Shown here: positions 27,081 to 35,476 of the stretch, piece after piece
How the letters are laid out: every line of letters begins with the position of its first letter
Position numbering within the stretch: the stretch's first letter is position 1
Program-made: the position numbers and the translations under genes
Source: Ruminococcaceae bacterium UBA1227
GTDB taxonomy: Bacteria > Bacillota > Clostridia > Oscillospirales > Acutalibacteraceae
Length of the DNA stretch: 51,920 nucleotides
Direction of reading: 5' to 3'
Assembly (NCBI GenBank): GCA_002309175.1
Contig: DBWX01000012.1
Coordinates: 1 to 51,920 of the forward strand
The notes under the pieces: model-generated
What the model was told of the DNA's origin: nothing
The model's input: only the letters and a program-made list of their open reading frames with translations
Databases searched by the model: none

Positions 27081-28301
27081 GTGGCGGAAAACAACAGATT
27101 CACAAAAGCAACCTGGAAAATAATGGAGCAGCTGCTTGAAGTGGATAATCTGGATGAGGCTTTATCCGGAAGCCTTGAGATTATCATCAGGGAGCTCGAC
27201 AGTGAGGCGGGCGCAATCTGGTATCTTGACCCCAAGACGGACAGATTGTCGCCGGTTTTTCATGTCGGACCCGCTGACATTTCAAACATCAGCGTTGAAA
27301 ACGGCATAGGTCTTGAAGGTGTCGTAACAAAGACCGGAAAATCCATCCTCGTAACCGATCCGCAGAACGATGCGCGCTTTGAGGGCTCTGTCTTTGAGGA
27401 CAGCGGCATTGAAGCGAAGACCATGATCTGCGTACCCCTGAACAACTTAAACGACGTAATAGGCTGCGTTCAGCTCATAAACAAGAACGACGGCACCGAG
27501 TACACCGAGGAGGAGCTCCAGCTCTGTGAGCGCATGGCATCTCTCGCCGCCATGACCATAGAGGAAAAGGGTCTCATCGTCCCCGAAGAGGAGGAAAAAG
27601 AGGTCCTGATTTCTCTCAAGGACGTTACAAAGGAATTCCCCTCGGGCGATGGAGTCCTTCAGGTACTCAAAGGCATAAACCTCGACATTTACAAGAACGA
27701 ATTTGTCGTAGTGCTCGGTGAGTCGGGCTGCGGCAAGTCGACGATGATGAATATCGTCGGCGGAATGGAAGCCCTGACGGACGGCAAGCTTCTCGTGGAG
27801 GAGAAGGATTTCTCACATCCCACGGATGCCGATCTCACCGAGTTTAGAAGAAAATACATAGGCTTTATCTTCCAGTCATACAACCTCATGCCGAACCTCA
27901 CCGCCGTTGAAAACGTAAGGTTTGTGGCTGAGCTCGTGGACGAGCCCATGGACTCTGCCGAGGCGATTGCAAAGGTCAACCTTTCCGATCGCGCCGACAA
28001 CTATCCCGGCCAGCTTTCGGGCGGACAGCAGCAGCGCGTGTCGATAGCACGCGCCATCGTAAAGCGCCCGAAGCTCATCCTGGCCGACGAGCCGACGGCG
28101 GCTCTCGATTATACCACCAGCATTGAGGTTTTAAAGGTCGTCGAGGACATTGTCCGCGACGAGGGAACAACCGTCATGATGGTAACCCACAACCCTGAAA
28201 TCGCGAAGATGGCGGACCGCGTCGTAAAGGTCCGCTCGGGAAAAATAGCGAGCATCAAGCGTAATCTCCATCCGCTCCACGCTGAAGAACTGGTATGGTG
28301 A
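27081..28301 (+). CDS. GAF domain fused to an ABC transporter ATPase (MacB/LolD-like)
   Basis: 406 aa. Residues ~1-165 read as a GAF sensor domain (ENGIGLEGVVTKTGKSILVTDPQNDARF, ICVPLNNLNDVIGCVQLINK). Residues ~172-405 are a complete MacB/LolD-class nucleotide-binding domain: Walker A GESGCGKST at 213-221, signature LSGGQQQRVSIARA, Walker B LILADEP, and the switch histidine in THN. The start is GTG 27081 with AAGGAGG seven nt upstream; the nearer ATG is out of frame. It abuts the permease gene (4 bp). A small-molecule sensor directly on an ABC ATPase is unusual: the fusion suggests transport or mechanotransmission gated by a cytoplasmic ligand. The ligand is unknown. Confidence 0.9.
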   Translation: MAENNRFTKATWKIMEQLLEVDNLDEALSGSLEIIIRELDSEAGAIWYLDPKTDRLSPVFHVGPADISNISVENGIGLEGVVTKTGKSILVTDPQNDARFEGSVFEDSGIEAKTMICVPLNNLNDVIGCVQLINKNDGTEYTEEELQLCERMASLAAMTIEEKGLIVPEEEEKEVLISLKDVTKEFPSGDGVLQVLKGINLDIYKNEFVVVLGESGCGKSTMMNIVGGMEALTDGKLLVEEKDFSHPTDADLTEFRRKYIGFIFQSYNLMPNLTAVENVRFVAELVDEPMDSAEAIAKVNLSDRADNYPGQLSGGQQQRVSIARAIVKRPKLILADEPTAALDYTTSIEVLKVVEDIVRDEGTTVMMVTHNPEIAKMADRVVKVRSGKIASIKRNLHPLHAEELVW

Positions 28302-28305
28302 TTAT

Positions 28306-31300
28306 ATGAAGAAAACACAACTCAAAGATTCCCTCAGGAATATAAGCAGGCAGAAGGTATCATTTCTGTCAATTGTCATAATCGCCGCCATGGCGGTTAT
28401 GGCGTATACCGGTCTGAACTTCGCGTCGGAAGCAATATCGGGTAACGCGAGCAGGTTCTATGACTCGGTCAAATTCCGTGATGTGGAGATAGTCTCGTCA
28501 CTTCTCGTCTCCGAAGAGGACCTGAAGGCCTTAAAGGAGATAGACGAAGTTGAAACTGCCGAACTTGTATGGCAGTCCTCGGGAACACTGAAAAAAGGAA
28601 ACGAGGACATATCCGTCAGCGTGGTTTCTCTGACGAAGGAAGTAAACGTACCGTCACTCGTCTCTGGACGTCTTCCGAAGTCAGCTGACGAATGCCTCAT
28701 CGATTTCGAGCTGGCTGAGAAAAATGGCATTCATGAAGGGGATAAGATAACAATTAAGGATGCCGCCTATCTCAAAGGCGAGGAATTCAAAGTATGCGGT
28801 CTCTCTATGAATGCCGATCATGCCGTAAACATGATGGCCATGCCCGGTGCACGGTATGTGACGGTTCTGCCGGAGGCCTTTGACCGCGAAACGCTTGACG
28901 GCTGCGGCATGAAGGCCGTTGCAGGTCTTAAAAACGTCATCGGCACAAACCGTTTCGGCGAGGATTACAAAGCCTATTCGGGTGATGCGCTGGAAAAAAT
29001 CGAGGCTCTTGCGGATACACAGACGGATCGCCGCACTGACGCAATTATGGACAAGTACAATGCCCAGATTGCCGAGGGCGAGGAGCAGCTTAAGGCGGCT
29101 AAAGCAGAGCTTGACGCAGCAAAGGCTGAACTCGATGCCGGCAAGGCTGAACTTGATGCCCGTGAGCAGGAGTATGCCGACGGCGGCAAGCTGCTTTCGG
29201 AGAAGGAAAAAGAGCTTTCCGACGCAGAGAAGAAACTCGCTGAGGCAAAGGCTCAGCTTACAGAGGGATATAAGTCAATTGACGATGCAAAAAACACTGT
29301 CCGTGAAAATGTCAAAGATGCAATCAGGAAAGGACTCGGACAGGAATACGTGGATGCGGTCAGGTGGGGATCTCCCACGGGCTCATTTGATGTTGATGAT
29401 CCGAATCTTACCGCAACAAGGCTTTATCTGCTGCAGCACCACTACATTGACCTCAATGAGCCGATGCTGGGCCATATCTCATTTGTTCTTTCCAGTCTTC
29501 TGCAGCAGGGCATTACGGAAGAGCAGATTCTTGCTGCGGCTGAAAAGGTGTACGGCGTAATAGAAATATTCCCGGAGGAGGGAATCATTCAGGCTGTCGC
29601 CCGTAAGATTACAGAGACATACAACAACTTTGACAATAAATATGAGCAGTTTGCGGGCGCCGCCCGTCTCTGGGACGAGAAGCATGCGGAATATCTTGCC
29701 GCGCTTGCTCAGTTTAAGGATGGTAAGGCACAGTGGAACGCCGCCCGTACCGAGTACAGGAACGCTCGCGCGGCTCTCGACTACGGCTGGAGCAAGTACA
29801 ACGACGGCCTTGAGAAGTATGAGGCGGGCCTCAATGAGTACAATCTCGGCCTCGCCGAACTTGAGAAGGCCAAGGCGCGCCTTTCCGGTGTCGACCCCTG
29901 TCAGTGGGTTGTTCTCGGTCCCGGCGGAAACGGGTCCTACGGTATGATTGACTCATCCGTAAAGAATATTTCCGACATGGGTATTACATTTGCCCTTATC
30001 TTCATACTTGTCGGTGCCCTGGTAATATACGCGACAATCGGACGTATAGTGGACGAGCAGAGAAAACTCGTCGGTGCCACCAAGGCGCTCGGTCTTTACC
30101 GGAGAGAGATATTCCAAAAGTATCTCATGTTCGGTGTAGGCGGCACAATAATCGGTATGATTCTCGGTGTTGTCGGCGGATACTTCCTGATTCAGCCCAT
30201 ACTCACCGTGACATACGGCAGATTCTATAATTTTGAATGTTCGCACAAAGCCTTTATTCTCCTGATGTCGCTGATAGTAATTGTCTGCGGTATCATACTC
30301 GCGACAGTTGCCGTCTGGAGTGCGTGCTCGGTTCTTCTTCGCTCAAGCGCGATGAACCTCATGCAGGACAAGGCTCCCGGCACAAGCAAAAAGAGCGGAA
30401 AGTCTTCATCGAAGTCGCTCTATACACGTCTTATCCTGCTCAACATGCTGACGGACAAGAAGCGCGTGGCCGTAACGATCGTCAGCATTGCGGGCTGCTG
30501 TGCCCTCCTTGTCGGCGGCTTTACAATGCGTATCGGCATTGTTCAGGCGATTGACCGCCAGTTTGCTGAAATAACCCATTATGATTCAATTACGATCTTC
30601 TCAGACGATGCGGCAGAAAAGCAGCTGCCTGTTACACAGACACGGCTTGAAAGTGCCGGAGCCGACACCTTTGCTTTCATGACCGCGGACATGCCGTTCG
30701 TGGCCGACGGCTCAATCAAACCCGGTCTCATCTACTGCGGCGACCTTGACGCGATGCAGACGTTCTTCACCGCAGCTGACAGAAACACAGGAGAGAAGAT
30801 TGATGCCGATGCCGAAGGCATATGGGTGTTCGACGGACTTCTGGACAAGGTTGATTTTAAAGCGGGAGACACATTCATCGTATATGACAGGAACATGCAG
30901 CCGCACAGCGCAAAGGTCGCCGGAACATTCAAAAACTATTTCGGCCGGGAAATACTCATGAATGAGAAGACATATGAGAGTATTTTCGGCGAGGTTCCGG
31001 AGAATAACACCCTGCTCACAATCAATAAGAATGCCACGGCAGAGGGTGTCAAAAAGATACTATCTTCGACGGAAGGTGTTGAGAGTGCGGCTTATTCGCT
31101 TGAGACACATGATGAGTACAGAAATCTGGCATCCGCGCTTGACCTTATAGCCCTTCTCATGGTGGTTATCGCGGGCGTCATGGCATACTTCATCATCCTG
31201 AATCTCGTTACGATGCATGTAAACCAGAAACGAAGAGAACTCACAATCATGCGTGTAAACGGCTTCACCGTGAAGGAGGCAATCGGCTACATCCTTCGTG

Positions 31301-31527
31301 AGACAGTGGTGTCCAATATTGCAGGTATAATCCTCGGCCTCGGAGCGGGAATGCTTCTCGGATACCGCGTAATCATACTTCTTCAGGGCGTAGGAACACA
31401 CTATGTCCTTGAACCACGGCCGATGGCCCTGCTCCTTGCAATACTCATAACCATCGTTTTCAGTGCAATGGTTAATTTCCTGGCACTTCGTAAGGTCAAG
31501 TACCTTAAACTTACCGACATAGCATAA
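28306..31527 (+). CDS. FtsX/MacB-type ABC permease with a long extracytoplasmic coiled coil
   Basis: 1073 aa. One N-terminal transmembrane helix (residues ~18-38) is followed by a MacB-like extracytoplasmic domain (to about 245). A long heptad coiled coil then follows (about 245-340, AKAELDAAKAELDAGKAELDA) with a second helical region near 450-535. The FtsX membrane core has three helices (about 555-680), a linker and one more helix near 720. A second extracytoplasmic domain and three final helices (950-1065) complete it. This is the two-FtsX-domain layout of large Firmicute permeases. Partner ATPase is the gene just upstream. Such systems often act as mechanotransmitters or exporters of lipophilic or peptide substrates. 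Confidence 0.88.
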   Translation: MKKTQLKDSLRNISRQKVSFLSIVIIAAMAVMAYTGLNFASEAISGNASRFYDSVKFRDVEIVSSLLVSEEDLKALKEIDEVETAELVWQSSGTLKKGNEDISVSVVSLTKEVNVPSLVSGRLPKSADECLIDFELAEKNGIHEGDKITIKDAAYLKGEEFKVCGLSMNADHAVNMMAMPGARYVTVLPEAFDRETLDGCGMKAVAGLKNVIGTNRFGEDYKAYSGDALEKIEALADTQTDRRTDAIMDKYNAQIAEGEEQLKAAKAELDAAKAELDAGKAELDAREQEYADGGKLLSEKEKELSDAEKKLAEAKAQLTEGYKSIDDAKNTVRENVKDAIRKGLGQEYVDAVRWGSPTGSFDVDDPNLTATRLYLLQHHYIDLNEPMLGHISFVLSSLLQQGITEEQILAAAEKVYGVIEIFPEEGIIQAVARKITETYNNFDNKYEQFAGAARLWDEKHAEYLAALAQFKDGKAQWNAARTEYRNARAALDYGWSKYNDGLEKYEAGLNEYNLGLAELEKAKARLSGVDPCQWVVLGPGGNGSYGMIDSSVKNISDMGITFALIFILVGALVIYATIGRIVDEQRKLVGATKALGLYRREIFQKYLMFGVGGTIIGMILGVVGGYFLIQPILTVTYGRFYNFECSHKAFILLMSLIVIVCGIILATVAVWSACSVLLRSSAMNLMQDKAPGTSKKSGKSSSKSLYTRLILLNMLTDKKRVAVTIVSIAGCCALLVGGFTMRIGIVQAIDRQFAEITHYDSITIFSDDAAEKQLPVTQTRLESAGADTFAFMTADMPFVADGSIKPGLIYCGDLDAMQTFFTAADRNTGEKIDADAEGIWVFDGLLDKVDFKAGDTFIVYDRNMQPHSAKVAGTFKNYFGREILMNEKTYESIFGEVPENNTLLTINKNATAEGVKKILSSTEGVESAAYSLETHDEYRNLASALDLIALLMVVIAGVMAYFIILNLVTMHVNQKRRELTIMRVNGFTVKEAIGYILRETVVSNIAGIILGLGAGMLLGYRVIILLQGVGTHYVLEPRPMALLLAILITIVFSAMVNFLALRKVKYLKLTDIA

Positions 31528-31548
31528 AAAGTTTTTGGAGGAATTGAA

Positions 31549-32832
31549 ATGTATAAGAAAGCGTTGACCCCGCGTCTTATGCGAACCCATGCAGAAGTCC
31601 CCAGAATGGTAGTTGAGGCCAAGAACAACTTCCCCATCGTCTTTGTCCACGGGGCAATGGGATGGGGAGAGGATGACCTCTGGAACAAGTTCATGAGATA
31701 CTACGGTTTCGTCCGTATGGACATACCCCGTATGTGTCGGACGATCGGGCTTGAGGCCGTAGCGCCCTCGCTCGGTCCCTACGTGCCCTGCTGGGACCGC
31801 GCCTGCGACCTTTGGGCGCAGCTTGTAGGCGGAACCGTGGACTACGGAGAAGTCCACTCAAAGCGCTACAAGCACGACCGCTACGGCCGCACTTACGACA
31901 AACCCCTTATCCCCGACTGGGGTGAGCTCGACGATGAAGGCAAGCGCAAGAAGATCTGCCTTATCGGTCACTCATACGGAGCGCCCGCCGTTAGGGTATT
32001 TATGTCGATCCTCGCCGAAGGCTCCGCGGAGGAGCGTGAGGCGACGCCGGAGAGCGAACTTTCCGAGTTCTTCAAAGGCGGCAAGGCCGACTGGGTACAT
32101 GCGATAACGACGCTCGCCGGCATCAACAACGGCCTCACGCTTGTTGAAATCTTCGGCGAGGATGTCTGCGCTCCGCTCTGGTCGGGTCTGCATTTCCTCA
32201 TAAGCCTTATCATGGACATACCCATTGCCCGTGTAATCTACGATATGAAATTCGATCAGTACCATCTGACCTCAAAACCGGGAGGTATCTACACCCCCAT
32301 CTGGGAGAAGTGGCGCGGCGCGAGAAATATGGCGCAGAAGCAGCTCAACTCGATGGTACATGAGGTCACGTTCCCCGGCTCTGCCGAACTCACGGCAGAG
32401 TATCCGGGACCGTACCCGAATGTCTACTACTTCTGCTACGCGGGCGCCGCGACAGAGTACAACGACAAGGGCTACGCCGTAACCAGGCGTGAGATGTTCT
32501 CACCCACCCGTATAGTCGGACCGATAACGGGCCGACTTAAGATGAAGCCCAATGACCGCTCGCCGGGCTTTGACGAGAGCTGGAGGCAGAGCGACACGCT
32601 CGTCCCCGTAAAGACGGCTCAGAACCCGCTCTCCGAGCCCGCCGAGGACTATGTCTCAATGGACGAGTGCAGACCGGGTGTCTGGTACAAGATGCCGCTC
32701 GAGTCGAAAGACCATCTCGCCTATATGGGCGTAGGTGAGGAGAACGAAATCTACGGCGCCTTCATGCTCAGTGTAATAACACGCATGCTGAATCTGCCCA
32801 CCGCAGACGGCAATGACGTGCATCTGAAATAG
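31549..32832 (+). CDS. lipase of the staphylococcal/Geobacillus family I.5 type, without signal peptide
   Basis: 427 aa. FVHGAMGWGEDDLW resembles the oxyanion block HGFxGWG of staphylococcal and Geobacillus lipases. The nucleophile elbow is GHSYGAP (Ser142), and a large middle region follows. The candidate histidine is in SKDHLAYMG near the C-terminus, with an Asp from the DESWRQSDTLVP stretch. There is no signal peptide or N-terminal hydrophobic segment, although this family is normally secreted. GGAGG precedes the ATG, 21 nt after the permease stop, so it belongs to the ABC operon. An intracellular esterase or one exported by a non-Sec route is inference. Confidence 0.8.
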   Translation: MYKKALTPRLMRTHAEVPRMVVEAKNNFPIVFVHGAMGWGEDDLWNKFMRYYGFVRMDIPRMCRTIGLEAVAPSLGPYVPCWDRACDLWAQLVGGTVDYGEVHSKRYKHDRYGRTYDKPLIPDWGELDDEGKRKKICLIGHSYGAPAVRVFMSILAEGSAEEREATPESELSEFFKGGKADWVHAITTLAGINNGLTLVEIFGEDVCAPLWSGLHFLISLIMDIPIARVIYDMKFDQYHLTSKPGGIYTPIWEKWRGARNMAQKQLNSMVHEVTFPGSAELTAEYPGPYPNVYYFCYAGAATEYNDKGYAVTRREMFSPTRIVGPITGRLKMKPNDRSPGFDESWRQSDTLVPVKTAQNPLSEPAEDYVSMDECRPGVWYKMPLESKDHLAYMGVGEENEIYGAFMLSVITRMLNLPTADGNDVHLK

Positions 32833-32873
32833 TTTTTCTGCAGGAGCTGCAGAACAGAAATACAAAAAGCAAG

Positions 32874-32902
32874 AGGCAGCAGGAAAACCTGCTGCCTTTT
32901 TT
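32874..32902 (+). terminator. terminator of the ABC-lipase operon (copy 1 of a duplicated hairpin)
   Basis: AGGCAGCAGG-AAAA-CCTGCTGCCT followed by five more T. The 28 bases from 32874 to 32901 are identical to 33565-33592. Confidence 0.9.
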
Positions 32903-32908
32903 GTTACG

Positions 32909-32944
32909 TAAAATATTGCGTAATATTTTAAGATGAATTATAAT
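32909..32944 (+). promoter_or_regulatory. toxin-antitoxin promoter with palindromic operator
   Basis: TTGCGT (32916-32921), 17-bp spacer, TATAAT (32939-32944). A 9-bp inverted repeat TAAAATATT-GCGT-AATATTTTA (32909-32930) covers the -35. This is the expected position for autorepression by a Phd/YefM antitoxin. Confidence 0.75.
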
Positions 32945-32963
32945 CATAAAAGGAGGTGCGCAT

Positions 32964-33227
32964 ATGGCAAAAATCAGTCCGGTTTCCGATCTGCGAAATT
33001 ACAACAAAGTTCTTGAAGAGGTCTCCGTGGGATCTCCTGTTTATCTCACCGTCAACGGCAGAGGTAAGTATATAATCAGGGATATTGCGGAGGATGAGGA
33101 GTATGAAAGAACCAAGGCGGCACTGCGCCTCATGTGTGAACTGAATGAGGGAAGAAAATCCGGTGAAGAGGACGGATACATCTCCGAGAAGAGCGTGCGT
33201 GAATACTTCAGGGGAAGAACTGAATGA
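32964..33227 (+). CDS. antitoxin, Phd/YefM family
   Basis: 87 aa. The N-terminal ~50 residues (KISPVSDLRNYNKVLEEVSVGSPVYLTVNGRGKY, continuing to IIRDIAEDEE) carry the Phd/YefM DNA-binding fold pattern. The charged C-terminal part would wrap the toxin. AGGAGG lies 7 nt before the ATG. The stop overlaps the toxin ATG by 4 bp (ATGA), the usual coupling that keeps antitoxin in excess. The palindrome over the -35 is the likely autoregulatory site. Confidence 0.9.
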   Translation: MAKISPVSDLRNYNKVLEEVSVGSPVYLTVNGRGKYIIRDIAEDEEYERTKAALRLMCELNEGRKSGEEDGYISEKSVREYFRGRTE

Positions 33228-33562
33228 AATATCAGATAAAATACTCCCCGAGTGCAATCCGGGACCTCGACAGAATCTGGTTTGAAGTTTTCAGCGCTTC
33301 AAAGGAACCGAAAATCACTGAAAAGTACATAGGTGATTTATTGGATAAGATAAAAACAAAATCCGAATTTCCGAAAACAGGTACTCCTCTCTATTATGAA
33401 AACCTTTTTACGGGGTATTATTTCACCCGCTTCAAGTCATATCTCGCTTTTTATCGTATTGACGGCAATCAGATCCTGGTTGACAGGATACTTTATGCTA
33501 AAAGTGACTATATGAATATTCTGGGAATCGCCTCTTCTGAGGACACGGATCCGGAACAATAA
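33224..33562 (+). CDS. toxin, ParE/RelE superfamily
   Basis: 112 aa. The beginning KYQIKYSPSAIRDLDRIWFEV matches the ParE/RelE opening helix, and the core GYYFTRFKSYLAFYRIDGNQILVDRILYAKSDYMNIL matches the terminal beta strands. The RILYAKSDYMNIL ending resembles ParE more than RelE (HRRRDW-type), so gyrase may be a better guess than mRNA cleavage; I cannot decide. It is translationally coupled to the antitoxin and followed directly by a terminator. Confidence 0.88.
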   Translation: MKYQIKYSPSAIRDLDRIWFEVFSASKEPKITEKYIGDLLDKIKTKSEFPKTGTPLYYENLFTGYYFTRFKSYLAFYRIDGNQILVDRILYAKSDYMNILGIASSEDTDPEQ

Positions 33563-33564
33563 AA

Positions 33565-33592
33565 AGGCAGCAGGAAAACCTGCTGCCTTTTT
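33565..33592. terminator. bidirectional terminator between the toxin gene and ssrA (copy 2 of a duplicated hairpin)
   Basis: The same AGGCAGCAGG-AAAA-CCTGCTGCCT hairpin as at 32874, with T-run on the plus side and A-run on the other. It ends the toxin-antitoxin message and, read on the minus strand, the tmRNA transcript 4 nt beyond its CCA. Confidence 0.9.
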
Positions 33593-33595
33593 CTG

Positions 33596-33946
33596 TGGTG
33601 GAGATGGCGGTAATCGAAACCGCGTCCGAAAACCCTTTCACACAAATTTCTACGAGTGTATTCTACCTATGAAGATTCCCCTCAGCAACCGCCGATAGAC
33701 GGGCAGAAACTTACGGTAGCCCCAAGGTCATGACGGATGAAGGGGCACTCATCCGTTCACGTTCACCGCTAGTCGACGCCCAAACTCAAGCCGCGGTACT
33801 CAAGAGCAGGACGGGTCGCTTAAATTAAGCAGCCTTAAGAACTGGTTTTTCGTCAGTTATTATTTAAGTGCAGAGTTTTATAGCGGTCCCTGCGCCGCTA
33901 CTCGCTTATCATGCTGCAAGATCTCCGTCGAAATCCTTTCATCCCC
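33596..33946 (-). ncRNA. ssrA: transfer-messenger RNA (tmRNA)
   Basis: This 351-nt RNA rescues stalled ribosomes together with SmpB. The 5' end GGGGATG (33946-33940) pairs with CATCTCC before the encoded ACCA at the 3' end (33596), giving a 7-bp acceptor stem. The conserved 5' GGATTTCGACGG and the T-arm (GGTTTCGATTACC) are both readable. The tag frame follows AATAACT, as in Bacillus: GAC GAA AAA CCA GTT CTT AAG GCT GCT TAA (33854-33825), giving DEKPVLKAA. It sits 27 nt downstream of smpB on the same strand and ends at the bidirectional terminator. Confidence 0.95.
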
Positions 33947-33973
33947 GCGAAATGAGCGAAGCGAATTTCGCGG
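33945..33973 (-). other. hairpin between smpB and the tmRNA 5' end
   Basis: A 9-bp inverted repeat CCGCGAAAT/ATTTCGCGG spans the 27-nt spacer and reaches two bases into the tmRNA. It lacks a T-run, so it is not a terminator. It may mark a processing site if smpB and tmRNA are co-transcribed; no separate ssrA promoter is obvious in the spacer. Confidence 0.5.
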
Positions 33974-34456
33974 CTAAGAATTGCGCTCCTTGAGCGCCCT
34001 TCTCGCTTCCAGATCCGCGTCGCGCTTGGCGATGGTTGCACGCTTGTCGTAGGTGTGCTTACCTTTGCAGAGGCCGACCTGGATTTTGAGGCGGCCGCGG
34101 TTGAAGTAAGCGGAGAGAGGTATGAGGGTCATACCTTCCTGTTGCACCTCGGCAAAGAGTTTGTTTATCTCCTTTTTGTGCATTAAAAGACGTCTGCTCC
34201 TCATCGGGTCACGGTTGAAGATGTTGCCGTGGTCGTAAGGGGAGATGTGCATGCCGTTGACAAACATCTCGCCGTCTTTTATGTTGCACCAGGAGTCTTT
34301 CAAGTTTATTTTGCCCTGACGGACGGATTTTACCTCCGTTCCGAAGAGCTCTATGCCTGCCTCGAAACTGTCGACTACGAAGTATTCGTGGTAGGCCTTC
34401 TTGTTGGTAGCAACGGTTGTGAGACCGTTGTTTTCCTTTTTAGCCACCACGTTCAC
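33974..34456 (-). CDS. smpB: SsrA-binding protein SmpB
   Basis: Binds the tRNA-like part of tmRNA and brings it to stalled ribosomes. 160 aa from the GTG at 34456 (GGAG seven nt upstream; GTGs two and three codons later are alternatives). Conserved blocks are ATNKKAYHEYFV, GIELFGTEVKSVRQGKINL, MHISPYDHG, RLLMHKKEI and GLCKGKHTYDKR. The basic C-terminal tail (RATIAKRDADLEARRALKERNS), which enters the mRNA channel, is present. Its RNA partner lies directly downstream. Confidence 0.98.
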   Translation of the reverse strand: MNVVAKKENNGLTTVATNKKAYHEYFVVDSFEAGIELFGTEVKSVRQGKINLKDSWCNIKDGEMFVNGMHISPYDHGNIFNRDPMRSRRLLMHKKEINKLFAEVQQEGMTLIPLSAYFNRGRLKIQVGLCKGKHTYDKRATIAKRDADLEARRALKERNS

Positions 34457-34528
34457 TTCCTTTCTCCGCTGTGGCAGGAAATATATAATAACAGATTTAA
34501 GTTAAAATGCAATACCGAAATTCGGACA

Positions 34529-35128
34529 TTAAATTTCGCGGCGGCCTTCCATGGCGCGCGTCAAGGTGACCTCGTCGGCATATTCGAGGTCAGCGCCGAC
34601 GGGTACGCCGTAGGCGAGGCGCGTGACCTTAATGCCGAGGGGCTTCAAGAGACGCGAGACATACATGGCCGTCGCCTCACCGGTGACGGTGGGATTGGTG
34701 GCCATGATAACCTCTTCGACGCCGTCGAGACGGGCGAGAAGCTGCTTTATTGTGAGCTCCTCGGGGCCTATTCCGTCGGCGGGAGAGATAGCTCCGTGGA
34801 GGACATGGTATGTGCCGTCAAACTCGTGGGTGCGCTCGATTGCCATGACGTCACGCGGGTCCTCGACCACGCAGACAATCTTTTTGTTGCGCGCCTCATT
34901 CTGACAGATAGAACAGGTCTCGTTCTCTGTCAGGTTGCAACAGACGGAACACTGCTTTATGCTCTCGTGCGCATTCTCTATGGCAGAGGCGAATTTCTTC
35001 GCGGCGTCATGGTCCATGTCGAGGACATAGAAAGCCATTCGCTGCGCGCTTTTCCTGCCTATGCCGGGCATGCGCTCAAACTGGTTTATCAGCTCTTCGA
35101 GAGCGGCTACATCGTATCCGAGACTCAT
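34529..35128 (-). CDS. recR: recombination mediator RecR
   Basis: 199 aa, the usual length. The helix-hairpin-helix (ERMPGIGRKSAQRMAF) is at about 18-33, a four-cysteine zinc motif (CSVCCNLTENETCSIC) at about 60-75, and the Toprim domain follows (VCVVEDPRDVMAIERTHEF... HGAISPADGIGPEEL). It works with RecF/RecO in loading RecA at gaps. Its ATG overlaps the ybaB stop by 4 bp (ATGA), and the dnaX-ybaB-recR order is the classic Gram-positive arrangement. Confidence 0.98.
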   Translation of the reverse strand: MSLGYDVAALEELINQFERMPGIGRKSAQRMAFYVLDMDHDAAKKFASAIENAHESIKQCSVCCNLTENETCSICQNEARNKKIVCVVEDPRDVMAIERTHEFDGTYHVLHGAISPADGIGPEELTIKQLLARLDGVEEVIMATNPTVTGEATAMYVSRLLKPLGIKVTRLAYGVPVGADLEYADEVTLTRAMEGRREI

Positions 35129-35466
35129 AATCCGAGACCCGGTATGTTCATACCGCCGGTAATCTTGCCGATTTCACGGTCCATAGTCTCTTTGGCCTTG
35201 CGTGTGGCCTCGTTGAGTGCCGCGATGAGCATATCCTCAAGCATCTCGACATCTTCGGGGTCAACTACATCGGGCTGGATTTTGATTGATTTTACCTCGT
35301 GGGCACCGTTGACTGAAACCTCAACGGCTCCGCCGCCTGATGATGCGGTGAACTCGGTCTCCTCAATCTCCTTCTGAGTGGTCTCCATATTGTCCTGCAT
35401 CTGCTGGAGCTGCTTCATCATTGCGGCCTGGTTCATGCCGCCCTGGTTCGGTATTCTTGCTTTCAT
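35125..35466 (-). CDS. YbaB/EbfC family nucleoid-associated protein
   Basis: 113 aa; a small dimeric DNA-binding protein. The N-terminal Met/Gln-rich helix (NQAAMMKQLQQMQDNMETTQKEIEETEFTAS) and the sheet GGGAVEVSVNGAHEVKSIKIQPDVVDPEDVEMLEDML fit the family. It lies 10 nt after dnaX with AAGGAG before the ATG and overlaps recR by 4 bp. Confidence 0.95.
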   Translation of the reverse strand: MKARIPNQGGMNQAAMMKQLQQMQDNMETTQKEIEETEFTASSGGGAVEVSVNGAHEVKSIKIQPDVVDPEDVEMLEDMLIAALNEATRKAKETMDREIGKITGGMNIPGLGL

Positions 35467-35476
35467 CTTTTACTCC

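Noticed and set aside
31060..31857. 265-aa minus-strand frame across the permease-lipase junction
   Set aside because: It covers the 3' end of a clear FtsX permease and the 5' end of the lipase gene, and has no domain or ribosome-binding site.
32874..33592. Insertion sequence or integron cassette around the toxin-antitoxin genes
   Set aside because: The flanking repeats are direct copies of a terminator; no transposase, integrase, terminal inverted repeats or target duplication is visible.
34229..35377. 382-aa plus-strand open frame opposite smpB, recR and ybaB
   Set aside because: Three recognised genes with intact motifs fill the minus strand; the plus frame has no ribosome site and no recognisable domain, so it is a shadow of biased codon use.
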